Shown here piece after piece: positions 32,858 through 42,649 of a stretch of DNA of 64,000 nt. The notes under the pieces are model-generated. The model had not been told where the DNA came from. It saw only the letters and a list, made by a program, of their open reading frames with translations, and did no database searches. Made by a program: the position numbers and the translations under genes. Numbering within the stretch: position 1 is the stretch's first letter; each line of letters opens with the position of its first letter. Location of the stretch: NCBI RefSeq assembly GCF_001954275.1, contig NZ_MBEU01000075.1:114395-178394 (forward strand). Reading direction: 5' to 3'. The DNA comes from Mycobacterium sp. IS-836 (GTDB lineage: Bacteria; Actinomycetota; Actinomycetes; Mycobacteriales; Mycobacteriaceae).

Positions 32858-34090
32858 TCAGCTCTGCGGCCCCGCGGGCGGCCAGGGTGAACCCGGGGAG
32901 GGTTCGCCGGGTTCACCGTGCTCGCCTCGGGACAGCGGCACCCACTGCTCGCTCGGCGCGGGCTGCTTCGAGGAGGGGAAGTCGCGTAGCTTGCCGGAGG
33001 GCTTCGCGTCCCACTTGGCGAACGTCAGCGGTGTCTGCAACCAGCAATGCAGCAGGCTGTACGTCGCCTCCAGCGAGTCCATGTGGGTGCGTTCCCACCC
33101 GTGGCTGCCGTCGAGGCCGAAGCCGACAAGCGCGGCCCGGGTGCCTGCGCCCGCCTCGATCGCCGCGGCGGCGTCGGATCGGTAGTAGCGGAACACATCC
33201 CGTGCGTACGGTATGCCCTGCTCCTCGGCGAGCCGGCACAGCTTTCGGGTCAGGTGATAGTCGAACGGGCCGTGCATGTCGGCCATCGGGATCGTCACGC
33301 CGTCCTCGATCGACTGCTGGCCGGGCGCGCACACCGCGTTGTCGACCGAGATGAGTTCGGCGACGTCCGCGGGCAGGCCGTGGCTGGCCCCGTGCCCGAC
33401 CTCCTCGGTGATGGTCACCATGATCATGGTGCGGTGCGGCAGCATGATCCGTTTCTCGGAGAAGTTCTTGGCCAGCGTCAGCGCGATGGCGATGCCGGCC
33501 TTCCCGTCGAGGTGGCGGGACACGATGAAGCCGTCGGCGGTGAGCTCGGGGCTGGTGATCAACGCGACGAAGTCACCGACCTGCAGGCCGAGCCGGACTA
33601 AGTCCTCTCGCGACGACACCTTGCGGTCGACTCGAACCTCGACGTTCTGCCAGTCGGTGGGTTGGGAGTCGATCTCATGGCCGAAGGCGTGCCCGCTGGC
33701 CTTGAGGGGCAAAACGGTGCCGGTGATGAACTCGTCGGGGTCGTCGGGGAAGATCCGGACGCGGGCGCCCGCGGCGAAGCGGGCCGAGAAGGTGCCAACC
33801 GGAATTACCTCGAGTCGGCCGTTGTCCTTGAGCCTTCGCACCATGCACCCGATCGTGTCCGCATGAACCACCATCGCCCGGTCGATCGTGGACGACTCAC
33901 CCGCGAGTTCGGCGGTCAACGCCCCGCGGCGGGTCAGCGAAAACGGGACGCCGAAGTGATCGAAAGTGTCGCCGATCAGCTGCATCACGGCGTCCGTCCG
34001 CCCTGCCGGGCTCGGGGTCTGCAGCAGCGCGAGCAGTGTGTCGACCATCCACGCGCGGTCGCCCTCAGTCAAGGCCGCGGTGTGGCGCAC
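32858..34090 (-). CDS. M42-family peptidase of the NAGGN osmolyte system
   Basis: 410 residues of the TIGR03106 type, which in other bacteria is encoded with the NAGGN synthetase and amidotransferase. Metal ligands are visible: VVHADTIG, SRHLDGKAG, TITEEVGHGASHG, ISVDNA and GWERTHMDS. Probably breaks down or recycles NAGGN-like dipeptides. The Pro/Gly tail (GEHGEPGEPSPGSP) is unusual. GGGAGG precedes the GTG. It lies about 18 kb from the biosynthetic genes at 10961-14556, so the usual operon is split. Confidence 0.88.
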   Translation of the reverse strand: MRHTAALTEGDRAWMVDTLLALLQTPSPAGRTDAVMQLIGDTFDHFGVPFSLTRRGALTAELAGESSTIDRAMVVHADTIGCMVRRLKDNGRLEVIPVGTFSARFAAGARVRIFPDDPDEFITGTVLPLKASGHAFGHEIDSQPTDWQNVEVRVDRKVSSREDLVRLGLQVGDFVALITSPELTADGFIVSRHLDGKAGIAIALTLAKNFSEKRIMLPHRTMIMVTITEEVGHGASHGLPADVAELISVDNAVCAPGQQSIEDGVTIPMADMHGPFDYHLTRKLCRLAEEQGIPYARDVFRYYRSDAAAAIEAGAGTRAALVGFGLDGSHGWERTHMDSLEATYSLLHCWLQTPLTFAKWDAKPSGKLRDFPSSKQPAPSEQWVPLSRGEHGEPGEPSPGSPWPPAGPQS

Positions 34091-34216
34091 GGTGCCTCCC
34101 TTCGCGGTTGTGCGGAATCGCGTTCAACCTACCGCGTGGTCGGCCCCGATTGGCCCCGCGGGCACTAACACTTGCCCAAAATGGGAACCCATGGCCAACG
34201 TAGGGAGGAGCAGCTC

Positions 34217-35458
34217 GTGCAGCGACAGGAAATCCGATCACTGGCAGACCTTGCGGGCGAAGGCACCCGCATTCTCACCACGTTCGTGCGGGACACGCAC
34301 AGCGGCATCGCGGAGCGCGTTTTCGGCGCCATAGGGCCGGCGTCGAAACCCGTGGAGATCGTCCACAACACGATTGCCGCGGCCACGTACTACGCCGTCG
34401 ACCGCGGGGTGCGGGCCTCGTTACACGGGGCCGGTGAACTGGCCGCCGAAGTCCGCGGCAGCGACGAGGACGACACGGTCCAATCGCATCCCACGGTCGC
34501 CGGCGTCGTCGCCGCACTCAATGGGATTTACGGCGACGAGCTGACCAACCGCCGCAACGAATTCGCGCTGACGATGCGGATCCGCCAGCGCGGGAAGCCC
34601 GTTGCCCTCGATGCCGCCGCCGTCGCGGCCGCGTTTCCCGAAGCCACCGGCCGGATCGCGGTGTTCGTCCACGGCTGGTGCATGACCGAAATGTCGTGGC
34701 GGCGGCAGCCGCGCGACGGCGAGGCCGCGCTCCCCTACGGCACCCGGCTGCGCAGTGACCTGGGGTTCACGCCGGTCTATCTGCGGTACAACACGGGACT
34801 GCACATCTCCGACAACGGCAAGGCCTTGGCCGCACTGATCGACGAGCTGCGGGCGCTGTGGCCGGTGCCGGTCGAGGAGATCGCGTTGATCGGCCATTCG
34901 ATGGGCGGCCTGGTAATCCGCAGCGCCTGCCACTACGGGGTCGAGCAATCGCAGCGCTGGCCCGACGCCGTTAGTCACGTCATCTGCCTGGGTTCTCCGC
35001 ACTTGGGAGCCGACCTGGAAAAAGGAGTCAACGCGGCGTCCTGGGTGCTGGCCCGGCTGCCCGAAACACGGGCCGTCTCTTCATTTCTCAACGCGCGTAG
35101 CTCGGGCACGAAGGACCTGCGTTACGGTGCATTGCTCGACGAGGACTGGAGCGAATGCGACCCCGATGAGTTCCTGCGGGACCGCTGCCATGAGGTGCCG
35201 TTCCTGCCCGGCGCCGTATACCACTTCGTGGCGAGCAGCGCGGGTCCGCGGGCCGTCGGGGCTGTCCTCGGCGACCGCCTGGTACGCCCCGACAGCGCCT
35301 CTGGTGTTGGTAAGTCCCGCCAGGTTCCGTTCGACGCGGCGCATGGGCTGACGCTGACGGGCCTGCACCACTTCGATTTGCTCAATCACACAGCCATCTA
35401 CGCGAAACTGCATGAGTGGCTGGGTGAATCGGCGGGGCCGACCGAGTTCACCGGCTAG
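34217..35458 (+). CDS. alpha/beta hydrolase (esterase/lipase)
   Basis: 413 residues. Oxyanion strand AVFVHGWCMTEMSWRR, nucleophile LIGHSMGGLVIRSA, later CHEVPFLPGAVYHF and a His in LTGLHHFDLLNHTAIY. The N-terminal ~150 residues are a helical extension. GGGAGGAG precedes GTG 34217; an upstream TTG (34172) was rejected. Its stop shares the tetranucleotide CTAG with the stop of zwf on the other strand. Confidence 0.85.
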   Translation: MQRQEIRSLADLAGEGTRILTTFVRDTHSGIAERVFGAIGPASKPVEIVHNTIAAATYYAVDRGVRASLHGAGELAAEVRGSDEDDTVQSHPTVAGVVAALNGIYGDELTNRRNEFALTMRIRQRGKPVALDAAAVAAAFPEATGRIAVFVHGWCMTEMSWRRQPRDGEAALPYGTRLRSDLGFTPVYLRYNTGLHISDNGKALAALIDELRALWPVPVEEIALIGHSMGGLVIRSACHYGVEQSQRWPDAVSHVICLGSPHLGADLEKGVNAASWVLARLPETRAVSSFLNARSSGTKDLRYGALLDEDWSECDPDEFLRDRCHEVPFLPGAVYHFVASSAGPRAVGAVLGDRLVRPDSASGVGKSRQVPFDAAHGLTLTGLHHFDLLNHTAIYAKLHEWLGESAGPTEFTG

Positions 35459-36969
35459 GCGGAGTTGTCCTGGCCCCTGGACTCACGCCATCCCCGCTCG
35501 AATGGCAGCCGCCAGGCGTTGGGGGCGATCAGTTGGTGGATGGCGTTGGGGCCCCAGGTGCCGGGCTGGTACATCTTTGCCGGCGGCGGGTCGTCGAGCA
35601 GTTCCTGCGAACGCTCCCACAACGATTCGATGCCCTCGGCGGTGTTGAACAGGGTGTGGTCGCCGCGCATCGCGTCGAGGATGAGGCGTTCGTAGGCCTC
35701 CAGCACGTCGACGACGGTGTCGATCTCCTGGGAGGAGAACTGCATGGACAACTTGTCGAGCTTCATCCCGGGACCGGGTCGCTTGCCGTAGAAGGACAGT
35801 GAAACCTTCGAGTTGTCAGCGAGATCGAACGTGAGGTGGTCCGGACCTTGGGTCCCCACGCCCGATCCCGGCGGAAACATGCTCCGGGGAGCCTCTTTGA
35901 AGGCGATCGAGATGATGCGGATGCCCTCGGCCATCTTTTTGCCGGTGCGCAGATAGATCGGTACCCCGGCCCAGCGCCAATTGTCGATGCCGACCTTGAG
36001 CGCGATGAAGGTCTCGGTGTCGGAATCCTTTGCCACTCCTTTTTCTTGGCGGTAGCCGTTGTACTGGCCGCGCACCACATTTGACGGCTTCACGGGGAGC
36101 ATCGATCGGAACACCTTGTTCTTCTCTTCGCTGATGGCATACGGCTCGAGGGCCGTCGGTGGTTCCATCACGACGAATGCCATCACCTGAAAAAGGTGCG
36201 TCACCACCATGTCCTTGTAAGCGCCGGTGCTTTCGTAGAAGTTGGCGCGCTGATCCAGACCCAGGGCTTCGGGAATGTCGATCTGGATGTGATCGATGAA
36301 GTTGCGGTTCCAGATCGGCTCGAAAAGACCGTTGGCGAAGCGGAACGCCAAGATGTTCTGGGCCGCCTCCTTGCCCAAGAAGTGGTCGATGCGGAAAATC
36401 TGGGCTTCCTCGAATGTTTCGTGCAGAAAGTCGTTGAGCGACACCGCGCTCGGCAGGTCGGTGCCGAACGGCTTCTCCATCACCACGCGGGAGCGCTCAA
36501 CGAGTTTGGCGTCGCGCAGCATGGTGATGACGTCGCGCGCCGCTTTCGGAGGGACCGACAGGTAATGCAGGCGGCGCACGTTTGCGCCCAGATTGGCCTC
36601 GGCGTCGGCGACCGCGTCCGCGAGGGCTTCGGGCCCGGCGCTTTGCGGGACGTACCTGACAATTTTCGCGAAGCTGGCCCACTCTTCCGGCGTCAGCTTG
36701 TGCATGCCGAACGAGTCGATCGCGGTCTTCGCCAGTTCGCGGAACTCGTCGTCGCTGAAGTCTTCCAGCGATGTCGCGACGATTTGGATATCGGGGGCGA
36801 GCTCCGACTGATCCAAGTAGGCCAGGCCGGGCAGCAGCTTGCGTTTGGCTAGGTCGCCCGTCGCGCCGAACAGGACGATGACGTGGGGGTCGAGCGGCTG
36901 CTCGCCGTGGCGGCGCGGCCGGGCGTCGGGTGCCGGGTAGGAGATCGTCTGCGGTTTCTTGGTGGCCAC
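35455..36969 (-). CDS. zwf: glucose-6-phosphate 1-dehydrogenase, third lineage
   Basis: 504 residues from GTG 36969. Oxidises glucose 6-phosphate to the lactone with NADP+. Cofactor motif GATGDLAKRK near the N-terminus and the active-site signature RIDHFLGKEAAQN (Phe where RIDHYLGKE is usual). It matches neither M. tuberculosis Zwf1 nor Zwf2 N-termini as I recall them, so it is probably an extra copy typical of non-tuberculous species. Divergent from cutinase, convergent with the lipase and sharing CTAG at the stops. No 6-phosphogluconate dehydrogenase is nearby. Confidence 0.92.
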   Translation of the reverse strand: MATKKPQTISYPAPDARPRRHGEQPLDPHVIVLFGATGDLAKRKLLPGLAYLDQSELAPDIQIVATSLEDFSDDEFRELAKTAIDSFGMHKLTPEEWASFAKIVRYVPQSAGPEALADAVADAEANLGANVRRLHYLSVPPKAARDVITMLRDAKLVERSRVVMEKPFGTDLPSAVSLNDFLHETFEEAQIFRIDHFLGKEAAQNILAFRFANGLFEPIWNRNFIDHIQIDIPEALGLDQRANFYESTGAYKDMVVTHLFQVMAFVVMEPPTALEPYAISEEKNKVFRSMLPVKPSNVVRGQYNGYRQEKGVAKDSDTETFIALKVGIDNWRWAGVPIYLRTGKKMAEGIRIISIAFKEAPRSMFPPGSGVGTQGPDHLTFDLADNSKVSLSFYGKRPGPGMKLDKLSMQFSSQEIDTVVDVLEAYERLILDAMRGDHTLFNTAEGIESLWERSQELLDDPPPAKMYQPGTWGPNAIHQLIAPNAWRLPFERGWRESRGQDNSA

Positions 36970-37064
36970 TTCTGCGATACTTCCACCGCGGCGCCGCCTG
37001 CGCACGACTGATTGCGGGCGAACCGCCCGCGTCGCGGTCGCGGGCCGTATGTCAGGATTCGGAC

Positions 37065-37730
37065 ATGACTGCACGCAGCTTGGCTCGCATCGGTGGTGTT
37101 CTGGTGGCAACGGCGTGGGCGCTGCTCAGCGTGCCCCTCAGCAGTCCGGCCGCGGCCGCCGATCCCTGCTCCGACGTCGCCGTCGTTTTCGCGCGCGGCA
37201 CCCACCAGGAGCCCGGTCTCGGCAACATCGGACAGGCCTTCGTCGACTCGCTCACCTCGCAGGTCGGCGGGCGATCCGTCGGGGTTTATGCGGTCAACTA
37301 CCCCGCCAACGACGACTACCACAACAGCGCGAACGCGGGCGCCGCCGACGCTGGCGCTCACATCCAGGACACCGTGGCCAGCTGCCCGAACTCGAAAATT
37401 GTGCTCGGTGGGTACTCTCAGGGCTCCACGGTGATCGACCTGGCCACCAACGCGATGCCCGCGTCGGTCGCTGACCACGTCGCCGCCGTCGCGCTTTTCG
37501 GCGAGCCCTCGAGTGGCTTTTCCAGCATGCTGTGGGGCGGCCAGCCGCTGCCCACGATCAACCCGGTGTATACCGGCAAGACCATCAGCTTGTGCGCCCC
37601 CGACGACCCGATCTGCTCTGGGGGCGGCAACATCATGGCGCACGTTTCCTACATCGACGCCGGGATGACTAACCAGGCCGCGACCTTCGCGGCCAACCAC
37701 CTCAATCAAGGGACGCCGCCGCGCACGTAG
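37065..37730 (+). CDS. cutinase family esterase (secreted)
   Basis: 221 residues with a Sec signal peptide (cleavage near AAAA-DP). Catalytic triad regions: GGYSQGSTVID (Ser), CAPDDPICSGG (Asp) and IMAHVSYIDAG (His); two Cys pairs as in Cut proteins. Hydrolyses carboxylic esters or phospholipids outside the cell. The ATG is chosen at the signal peptide; the ribosome site is weak. The membrane protein gene follows by 3 nt. Confidence 0.9.
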   Translation: MTARSLARIGGVLVATAWALLSVPLSSPAAAADPCSDVAVVFARGTHQEPGLGNIGQAFVDSLTSQVGGRSVGVYAVNYPANDDYHNSANAGAADAGAHIQDTVASCPNSKIVLGGYSQGSTVIDLATNAMPASVADHVAAVALFGEPSSGFSSMLWGGQPLPTINPVYTGKTISLCAPDDPICSGGGNIMAHVSYIDAGMTNQAATFAANHLNQGTPPRT

Positions 37731-37733
37731 CGA

Positions 37734-38393
37734 GTGCTGACCGTGAAATCCCTAGCTACCTCCTCGCGCGACACCGTCGCGATTCGGATATTGATCGCCA
37801 TGGTGCTGGGAGTCGCCGTCGCCGTCGCGGTGGGTAACACGGTCGGCTGGCGATTCGCGCTTGTCGGCTGGGTCGTGACCGCCGGGGTGTATGTCGTGTG
37901 GACGCGGCTCATCCTGGGCGGCATGGATGCCGAGGAAACCCGCAGATATGTGACACGCGAAGATCCGACCCGGTGGATTGCAGACGTGGTCGTCGTGTCC
38001 GCAAGCGTTGCGAGCCTGGCCGGGGTCGGCTACGTGGTGGCCGCCGGGACGCACGCGGGTGCCCCAGCCGTCGCAGCCGCCATTCTCGGCATCCTGGCCG
38101 TCGCCGCGTCCTGGTTTGCCGTGCACACGCTCTTCACGGTGCATTACGCGCGGCTCTACTACTCCGACGAGCCCGGGGGCATCAACTTCCACGACCCCGA
38201 GCCGCCGCGTTTTCGCGACTTCGCGTATGTGGCTTTTACCGTCGGCATGACCTTCCAGGTGTCGGACACGGAGATTGGGCTGACATCCATCAGGGCGACC
38301 GTGTTGCGCCATGCGATGCTGTCCTACCTGCTCGGCGCCGTAGTTCTGGCCGTCACCGTCAACTTGATCGCGGGGCTGGGCGCCAAGCTCTGA
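37734..38393 (+). CDS. DUF1345 membrane protein
   Basis: 219 residues with about five transmembrane helices; the family region FRDFAYVAFTVGMTFQVSDTEIGLTSIRATVLRHAMLSYLLG is present. Function unknown. GTG 37734 (another GTG at 37743) is 3 nt after the cutinase stop. Confidence 0.88.
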   Translation: MLTVKSLATSSRDTVAIRILIAMVLGVAVAVAVGNTVGWRFALVGWVVTAGVYVVWTRLILGGMDAEETRRYVTREDPTRWIADVVVVSASVASLAGVGYVVAAGTHAGAPAVAAAILGILAVAASWFAVHTLFTVHYARLYYSDEPGGINFHDPEPPRFRDFAYVAFTVGMTFQVSDTEIGLTSIRATVLRHAMLSYLLGAVVLAVTVNLIAGLGAKL

Positions 38394-38429
38394 TCGGCCC
38401 GCTCACCTTGCGGCGGTTAACCTGGCGGC

Positions 38430-38978
38430 ATGGCAATCGAGTCCACCATGCTCGCCCTCGGAACCCCCGCGCCACAGTTCGCGCTGCCCGAGCCGGCCAC
38501 CGGCGCCACGGTCAGCCTCGACGAACTCACCGGTCCCGCGCTCGTCGTGACCTTCATCTGCAACCACTGCCCGTACGTCCAGCACGTCGCCGCCGGCCTC
38601 GCCGCGCTCGGCCGCGACCTGGCCGATCTGGGGGTCGCGATGGTCGGCATCTCCAGCAACGACGTCGCCACCTACCCGCAGGACGGCCCCGACCAGATGG
38701 CCGAGGAGGCCCGCCGCCACGGTTGGACGTTCCCGTACCTCTACGACGAGACCCAAGAAGTCGCCCGCGCGTTCTCCGCTGCGTGCACGCCGGACACCTT
38801 CGTCTTCGACGGTGAGCGTCGGCTGGTCTATCGCGGTCAGCTCGACGACTCCAGACCGAAGAACGACCTGCCGGTGACGGCCGCCGACGTGCGGGCCGCC
38901 GTCGACGCCGTGCTCGCCGGTCGGCCGGTCGATCCGGACCAGCGACCGTCGATCGGGTGCGGCATCAAGTGGCGCTGA
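38430..38978 (+). CDS. thioredoxin-family/peroxiredoxin-like protein
   Basis: 182 residues with the AhpC/TSA-type fold: PAPQFALPEPATGATVSLDEL, CNHCPYVQHVAAGL (CxxC-type site at about 44-47), and TPDTFVFDGERRLVYRGQ. The CNHCPY motif is typical of a bacterial thioredoxin-like group of uncertain substrate. It is 37 bp after DUF1345. Confidence 0.85.
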   Translation: MAIESTMLALGTPAPQFALPEPATGATVSLDELTGPALVVTFICNHCPYVQHVAAGLAALGRDLADLGVAMVGISSNDVATYPQDGPDQMAEEARRHGWTFPYLYDETQEVARAFSAACTPDTFVFDGERRLVYRGQLDDSRPKNDLPVTAADVRAAVDAVLAGRPVDPDQRPSIGCGIKWR

Positions 38979-39015
38979 GCCACGCGCGCGCCGAGCCGCG
39001 AGCCGCGCTGCGCCG

Positions 39016-40221
39016 ATGAAAATCGTGCTCGCCGCCTATGGAAGCCGCGGGGATGTCGAGCCGTTCGCCGCCGTCGGGCGGGAGATGCTGCGGCGAGGTC
39101 ACGACGTGTGCATGGCGGTCCCGCCGAACATGGTTGGCTTTGTCGAGTCGGCGGGGCTGGCGGGCATCGCGTACGGGCCGCAACCCGCTGCGTTCCAATC
39201 GGATTCGTTGAAGTGGTTCTTCGGTGGGTGCCCGCCGGGCCCCGGCGTCGGGGATCTCGACCGCGACATGAACAACCGGAACCCGTTGGGCGCGATGGTC
39301 GAAGTGATGGAACATGTAGCCAGGGCCTGGGCCGACTGGGGTGAGGCGCTGACGACGCTGGCGGACGGGGCCGACCTGATACTTACGGGCAAGGCCGCCC
39401 AGGGGCTGGCCGCCAACGTCGCGGAGTATCACGGCATTCCGCTTGCCGTGTTGCATTTCTTCCCGGGTGGACGGTCGCGCGCGGCTGGCATCCTCGGGGG
39501 CATCATCAAGGATGCCGAAGAAGGCCAACGCCGCGCGCTGGGCCTGCCGGAGGCAACCGGATCCTTCGAATCGCTGGAGATCCACGCATACGACGAGCTC
39601 TGCTTTCCCGAAATGGCAACGCAATCCAGGGGTGGGCGATCGTTTGTTGGTGCGCTGACACTGGAGTTGCCCACCGATGCCGACGACGAGGTGTTGTCGT
39701 GGACCGCCGCGGGAACGCCACCGATCTACTTCGGCTTCGGCAATAACGTCCAGCTCCCGTCCCCCGCCGAGACGATCGCCGCAATCAGCAGGGCCTGCGC
39801 GGAATTGGGCGAGCGCGCCCTGATTTGTGCTGGGGCGAGCGACTTCTCGGGCATCCGGCCGTTCGACAACGTGAAGGCCGTGGGCGCGGTGAACCACGGC
39901 GCCATCTTTCCGGCGTGCCGCGCGGTCGTCCACCATGGCGGTGCGGGCACCACGGCGGCCGGCATGCGGGCCGGAATCCCTACCTTGATCCTCTGGTTCT
40001 CGCTCGAAGATCAGCCGATGTGGGCGGCCGCGGTCGAAAGGCTCGAAGTGGGCGCCGGCCGGGCTTTTTCGGCCAGCACCGTCGCATCACTGGTCGGGGA
40101 CCTGCGTTCCGTTCTCACTCCTCAATGCGTCACTCGCGCTCGCGAGGTCGCCGCCCGGATGACCAAGCCCGCGCAGAGCGCCGCCGCCACCGCCGATCTT
40201 CTGGAAGAAGCGGCGGTGTGA
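39016..40221 (+). CDS. UGT-type glycosyltransferase (GT1), first copy
   Basis: 401 residues, like Rv1524/Rv1526c and the Gtf enzymes of glycopeptidolipid synthesis. N-terminal AAYGSRGDVEPFAAVGREMLRRGHDV and C-terminal donor site VVHHGGAGTTAAGMRAGIPTLIL. Transfers a sugar to a lipid or secondary metabolite. A paralogue lies at 42650-43837. Its stop overlaps the next start (TGATG), linking it to a hydroxyacid dehydrogenase. No glycopeptidolipid synthetase genes are in the window. Confidence 0.9.
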   Translation: MKIVLAAYGSRGDVEPFAAVGREMLRRGHDVCMAVPPNMVGFVESAGLAGIAYGPQPAAFQSDSLKWFFGGCPPGPGVGDLDRDMNNRNPLGAMVEVMEHVARAWADWGEALTTLADGADLILTGKAAQGLAANVAEYHGIPLAVLHFFPGGRSRAAGILGGIIKDAEEGQRRALGLPEATGSFESLEIHAYDELCFPEMATQSRGGRSFVGALTLELPTDADDEVLSWTAAGTPPIYFGFGNNVQLPSPAETIAAISRACAELGERALICAGASDFSGIRPFDNVKAVGAVNHGAIFPACRAVVHHGGAGTTAAGMRAGIPTLILWFSLEDQPMWAAAVERLEVGAGRAFSASTVASLVGDLRSVLTPQCVTRAREVAARMTKPAQSAAATADLLEEAAV

Positions 40222-41231
40222 TGGGAGAACGGCTACCCCGGGTGGCGATACTCGACGACTACGCGGGCGTGGCCCTCGAGCTCGCCGACTGGTCGCCGGT
40301 GCAGAGCCGATCCGAAGTGACCGTCTTCGACCGCCACCTTTCCGAGGAGGAAGCCGCGGACGCACTGTCGCCGTTCGACGTGTTGTGCACCATGCGCGAG
40401 CGGATGGCGTTTCCGCGCAGTCTCATCGAGCGGCTGCCCAACGTGAAGCTGATCACCATCGTCGGCAGGAACCTGCCGAACCTGGACATGGCCGCGGCCA
40501 CCGAACACCGCGTCCTTGTCGCGCACTCGGATTTCGCCCATCCGCGATTCAGGTCCGTTCGCGATGCCACTCCGGAATTGGCCTGGGGGTTGATGATCGC
40601 GACGGTGCGCAATCTGGCCGAAGAGCACCGTCGCATGCGTGAGGGCGCGTGGCAGACGACCACCGGTCTGACGCTATCCGGCAAGACGCTCGGGCTTCTT
40701 GGTCTGGGCAGGATCGGTAAGCGTATGGCCGAATACGCGAAAGTGTTTGGCATGGAAGTCATTGCGTGGAGCCAAAACCTCACCGACGAGGCGGCCGCGG
40801 CGGCCGGCGCTCGCCGCGTCGAGAAGGCAACGCTCTTCGAACGATCCGACGTGATCTCCATCCACCTAGTTCTCTCGGAACGCACGCGCGGACTGGTCGG
40901 CGCGCCCGAGCTGGCCACGATGAAGCCGCACGCCTACTTGATCAACACCTCCCGGGGGCCGATCGTGGACGACGAGGCTCTGATCGACGCGCTCGTGGCC
41001 GAGCGCATTGCCGGGGCCGGCCTCGACGTCTATGACATCGAACCGCTTCCGGCGGAACATCCATTGCGTCGTCTACCGAACGTGACGCTGACTCCCCACC
41101 TGGGCTACGCCACCCGCGAAATGCTGGGCGCCTTCTACGCAGACACCGTCGAAGCGGTCGCGGCATGGCTGACCGGGACGCCCGTCAGGATCGCCAACCC
41201 CGAGGCATTGCAGCGGCGAAATTCTAACTAG
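40221..41231 (+). CDS. D-2-hydroxyacid dehydrogenase
   Basis: 336 residues. NAD-binding motif LGLLGLGRIGKRMAEYAKVFGMEV, catalytic Arg in INTSRGPIVDDEAL, Glu in VYDIEPLP and His in LTPHLGYAT. Interconverts a 2-keto acid and its D-hydroxy acid; substrate unknown. Coupled to the preceding glycosyltransferase by a one-base overlap. Confidence 0.92.
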   Translation: MGERLPRVAILDDYAGVALELADWSPVQSRSEVTVFDRHLSEEEAADALSPFDVLCTMRERMAFPRSLIERLPNVKLITIVGRNLPNLDMAAATEHRVLVAHSDFAHPRFRSVRDATPELAWGLMIATVRNLAEEHRRMREGAWQTTTGLTLSGKTLGLLGLGRIGKRMAEYAKVFGMEVIAWSQNLTDEAAAAAGARRVEKATLFERSDVISIHLVLSERTRGLVGAPELATMKPHAYLINTSRGPIVDDEALIDALVAERIAGAGLDVYDIEPLPAEHPLRRLPNVTLTPHLGYATREMLGAFYADTVEAVAAWLTGTPVRIANPEALQRRNSN

Positions 41232-41239
41232 CAAAACGC

Positions 41240-41275
41240 AACCCCGTGGCCGGCACACAAGCCGACCACGGGGTT
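41240..41275. terminator. strong hairpin between convergent genes
   Basis: A 15-nt stem with one mismatch (AACCCCGTGG-C-CGGC against its complement) and a 6-nt loop, just after the dehydrogenase stop and 20 bp before the stop of the convergent DUF732 gene. It can serve both directions. No long U-run follows. Confidence 0.7.
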
Positions 41276-41294
41276 GATCGCCGGAACTTGCGGG

Positions 41295-41618
41295 CTAACC
41301 CGGGCAATAAGTCGATTCCGCGGCGCTCACCATCGAGGTGACATCCGCGAACGAGATGCCTTTCGCGCCGAGCGTGGAGTGGATGTCCGCGGCAATCGCG
41401 TCCGGAGTTTTGCCTGCCGAGCGATCGGCGCATATTTGATGGCCCATCGCGACGATGTCGGAGTCGTCTCCGGACGGCCAGGTAAAGCCGAGAGTGTGCA
41501 TTTTGCTGAGGAATGTGTCATCGGTGGCATCCGCGACCGCAATCGCAGTGCTCGTAAGAAGGGCAGCACCGACCATCATGGGGACAGACAGTCTGGCCAG
41601 CCAGCGGCGTGAGGGCAT
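41295..41618 (-). CDS. DUF732 secreted protein
   Basis: 107 residues from ATG 41618 (another ATG at 41636). Signal peptide (ALLTSTAIAVADA), then a small helical DUF732 domain with one Cys pair (HQICADRSAG and ESTYCPG). These are mycobacterial exported proteins of unknown function. AAAGGAAG precedes the ATG. Confidence 0.88.
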   Translation of the reverse strand: MPSRRWLARLSVPMMVGAALLTSTAIAVADATDDTFLSKMHTLGFTWPSGDDSDIVAMGHQICADRSAGKTPDAIAADIHSTLGAKGISFADVTSMVSAAESTYCPG

Positions 41619-41777
41619 TTGCGCGCTTCCTTTCATCGGGGCGTTAACGGAGTCCCAGTATGAGCGCCAAAAGAGGCGTAAATATGAAGAACCGTGAAAT
41701 CTGTGAAACAGCTTGCGGAGACCTGAATAGGCAATTCTTTTGGCGTAATTTGTGTAAATGCGGGCCGCGCGTCGCGA

Positions 41778-42578
41778 CTAGCCCAGTGCGACGGGGTCGC
41801 CGACGGCGAGGACGCCCTCTTCGAGCACCTCGAGATACACGCCCGCGCAGGGCTGTGCCCCGGAACCGCCTGCGGGCAAACGATTTTCGGCCGCGGGCGT
41901 GCGAAGCGCTTCCGGGGCTCGCGCGAGCGTCCCGTGCTCGAGCGTCGGCACCACACACCGCGAGGTGGACGCAATGACACGCAGCCGTACCTCACCGGCC
42001 GTCAATTCCCGCCCGAGCCAGATGTCTTCGTCATACGGCGGGTAGCCCGCCGGGGTCGCGATCACCAGGTTGGGACGGTAGCGCAGCGCCTCGACGCCGA
42101 TGCGCTCCAGCGTCGCCGTGGTGATCGCGTGCAGCGGGGCATCATCGGTAAACGAGTCGCCTGGGGTTGCCTGGCCGATCGTCAAGATGCGGCCCGCGAC
42201 TTCGGCGTCCACCCCCAGCTCGAGCAGCTTCTCCGGATCCGGGCGTTCGAGCGTTGCGCCGTCCGGCCGTTGGCTGATCAGCCGGACGGGGCGCCCCAAC
42301 AGCCGCGACAGCAGTTCATCGACACCCGGGTCGTCGGCCGCGACGCTTGTCCCGTCGGGCAGGCCGATGTTCACGCGTCCGGCGCTTCCGTTCGCGGTGC
42401 ACTTGAGCAGCCCACGCCACAGCCGGGCCTGCTTGGCGCTGGCCACATGCCCGGTCTGCGTGTCGACAAGTGCCAGCCGCCGGTCTCCTTCGGCGCCTCG
42501 TTCGTCCACGAAGAGGCGGTTCACAACCTCGCCCAGCATCGATTTCACCGGGTAACGGAGCAAACTCTCGACCCGCAT
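41778..42578 (-). CDS. MOSC-domain protein
   Basis: 266 residues. MOSC N-terminal beta-barrel (VESLLRYPVKSMLGE; GDRRLALVDTQTG) and the MOSC domain with RPNLVIATPAGYPPYDEDIW and the key Cys in ASTSRCVVPT. Related proteins carry a molybdenum cofactor for N-hydroxylated substrate reduction or transfer sulfur. ATG 42578 follows GGTGGAAAAG. Divergent from the second glycosyltransferase. Confidence 0.88.
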   Translation of the reverse strand: MRVESLLRYPVKSMLGEVVNRLFVDERGAEGDRRLALVDTQTGHVASAKQARLWRGLLKCTANGSAGRVNIGLPDGTSVAADDPGVDELLSRLLGRPVRLISQRPDGATLERPDPEKLLELGVDAEVAGRILTIGQATPGDSFTDDAPLHAITTATLERIGVEALRYRPNLVIATPAGYPPYDEDIWLGRELTAGEVRLRVIASTSRCVVPTLEHGTLARAPEALRTPAAENRLPAGGSGAQPCAGVYLEVLEEGVLAVGDPVALG

Positions 42579-42649
42579 CTGCTTTTCCACCACGCAGACC
42601 AGTATGCGGCGGGGACCTACGGCGTGCGCCGAGCGGTACGGTTGCGGCG

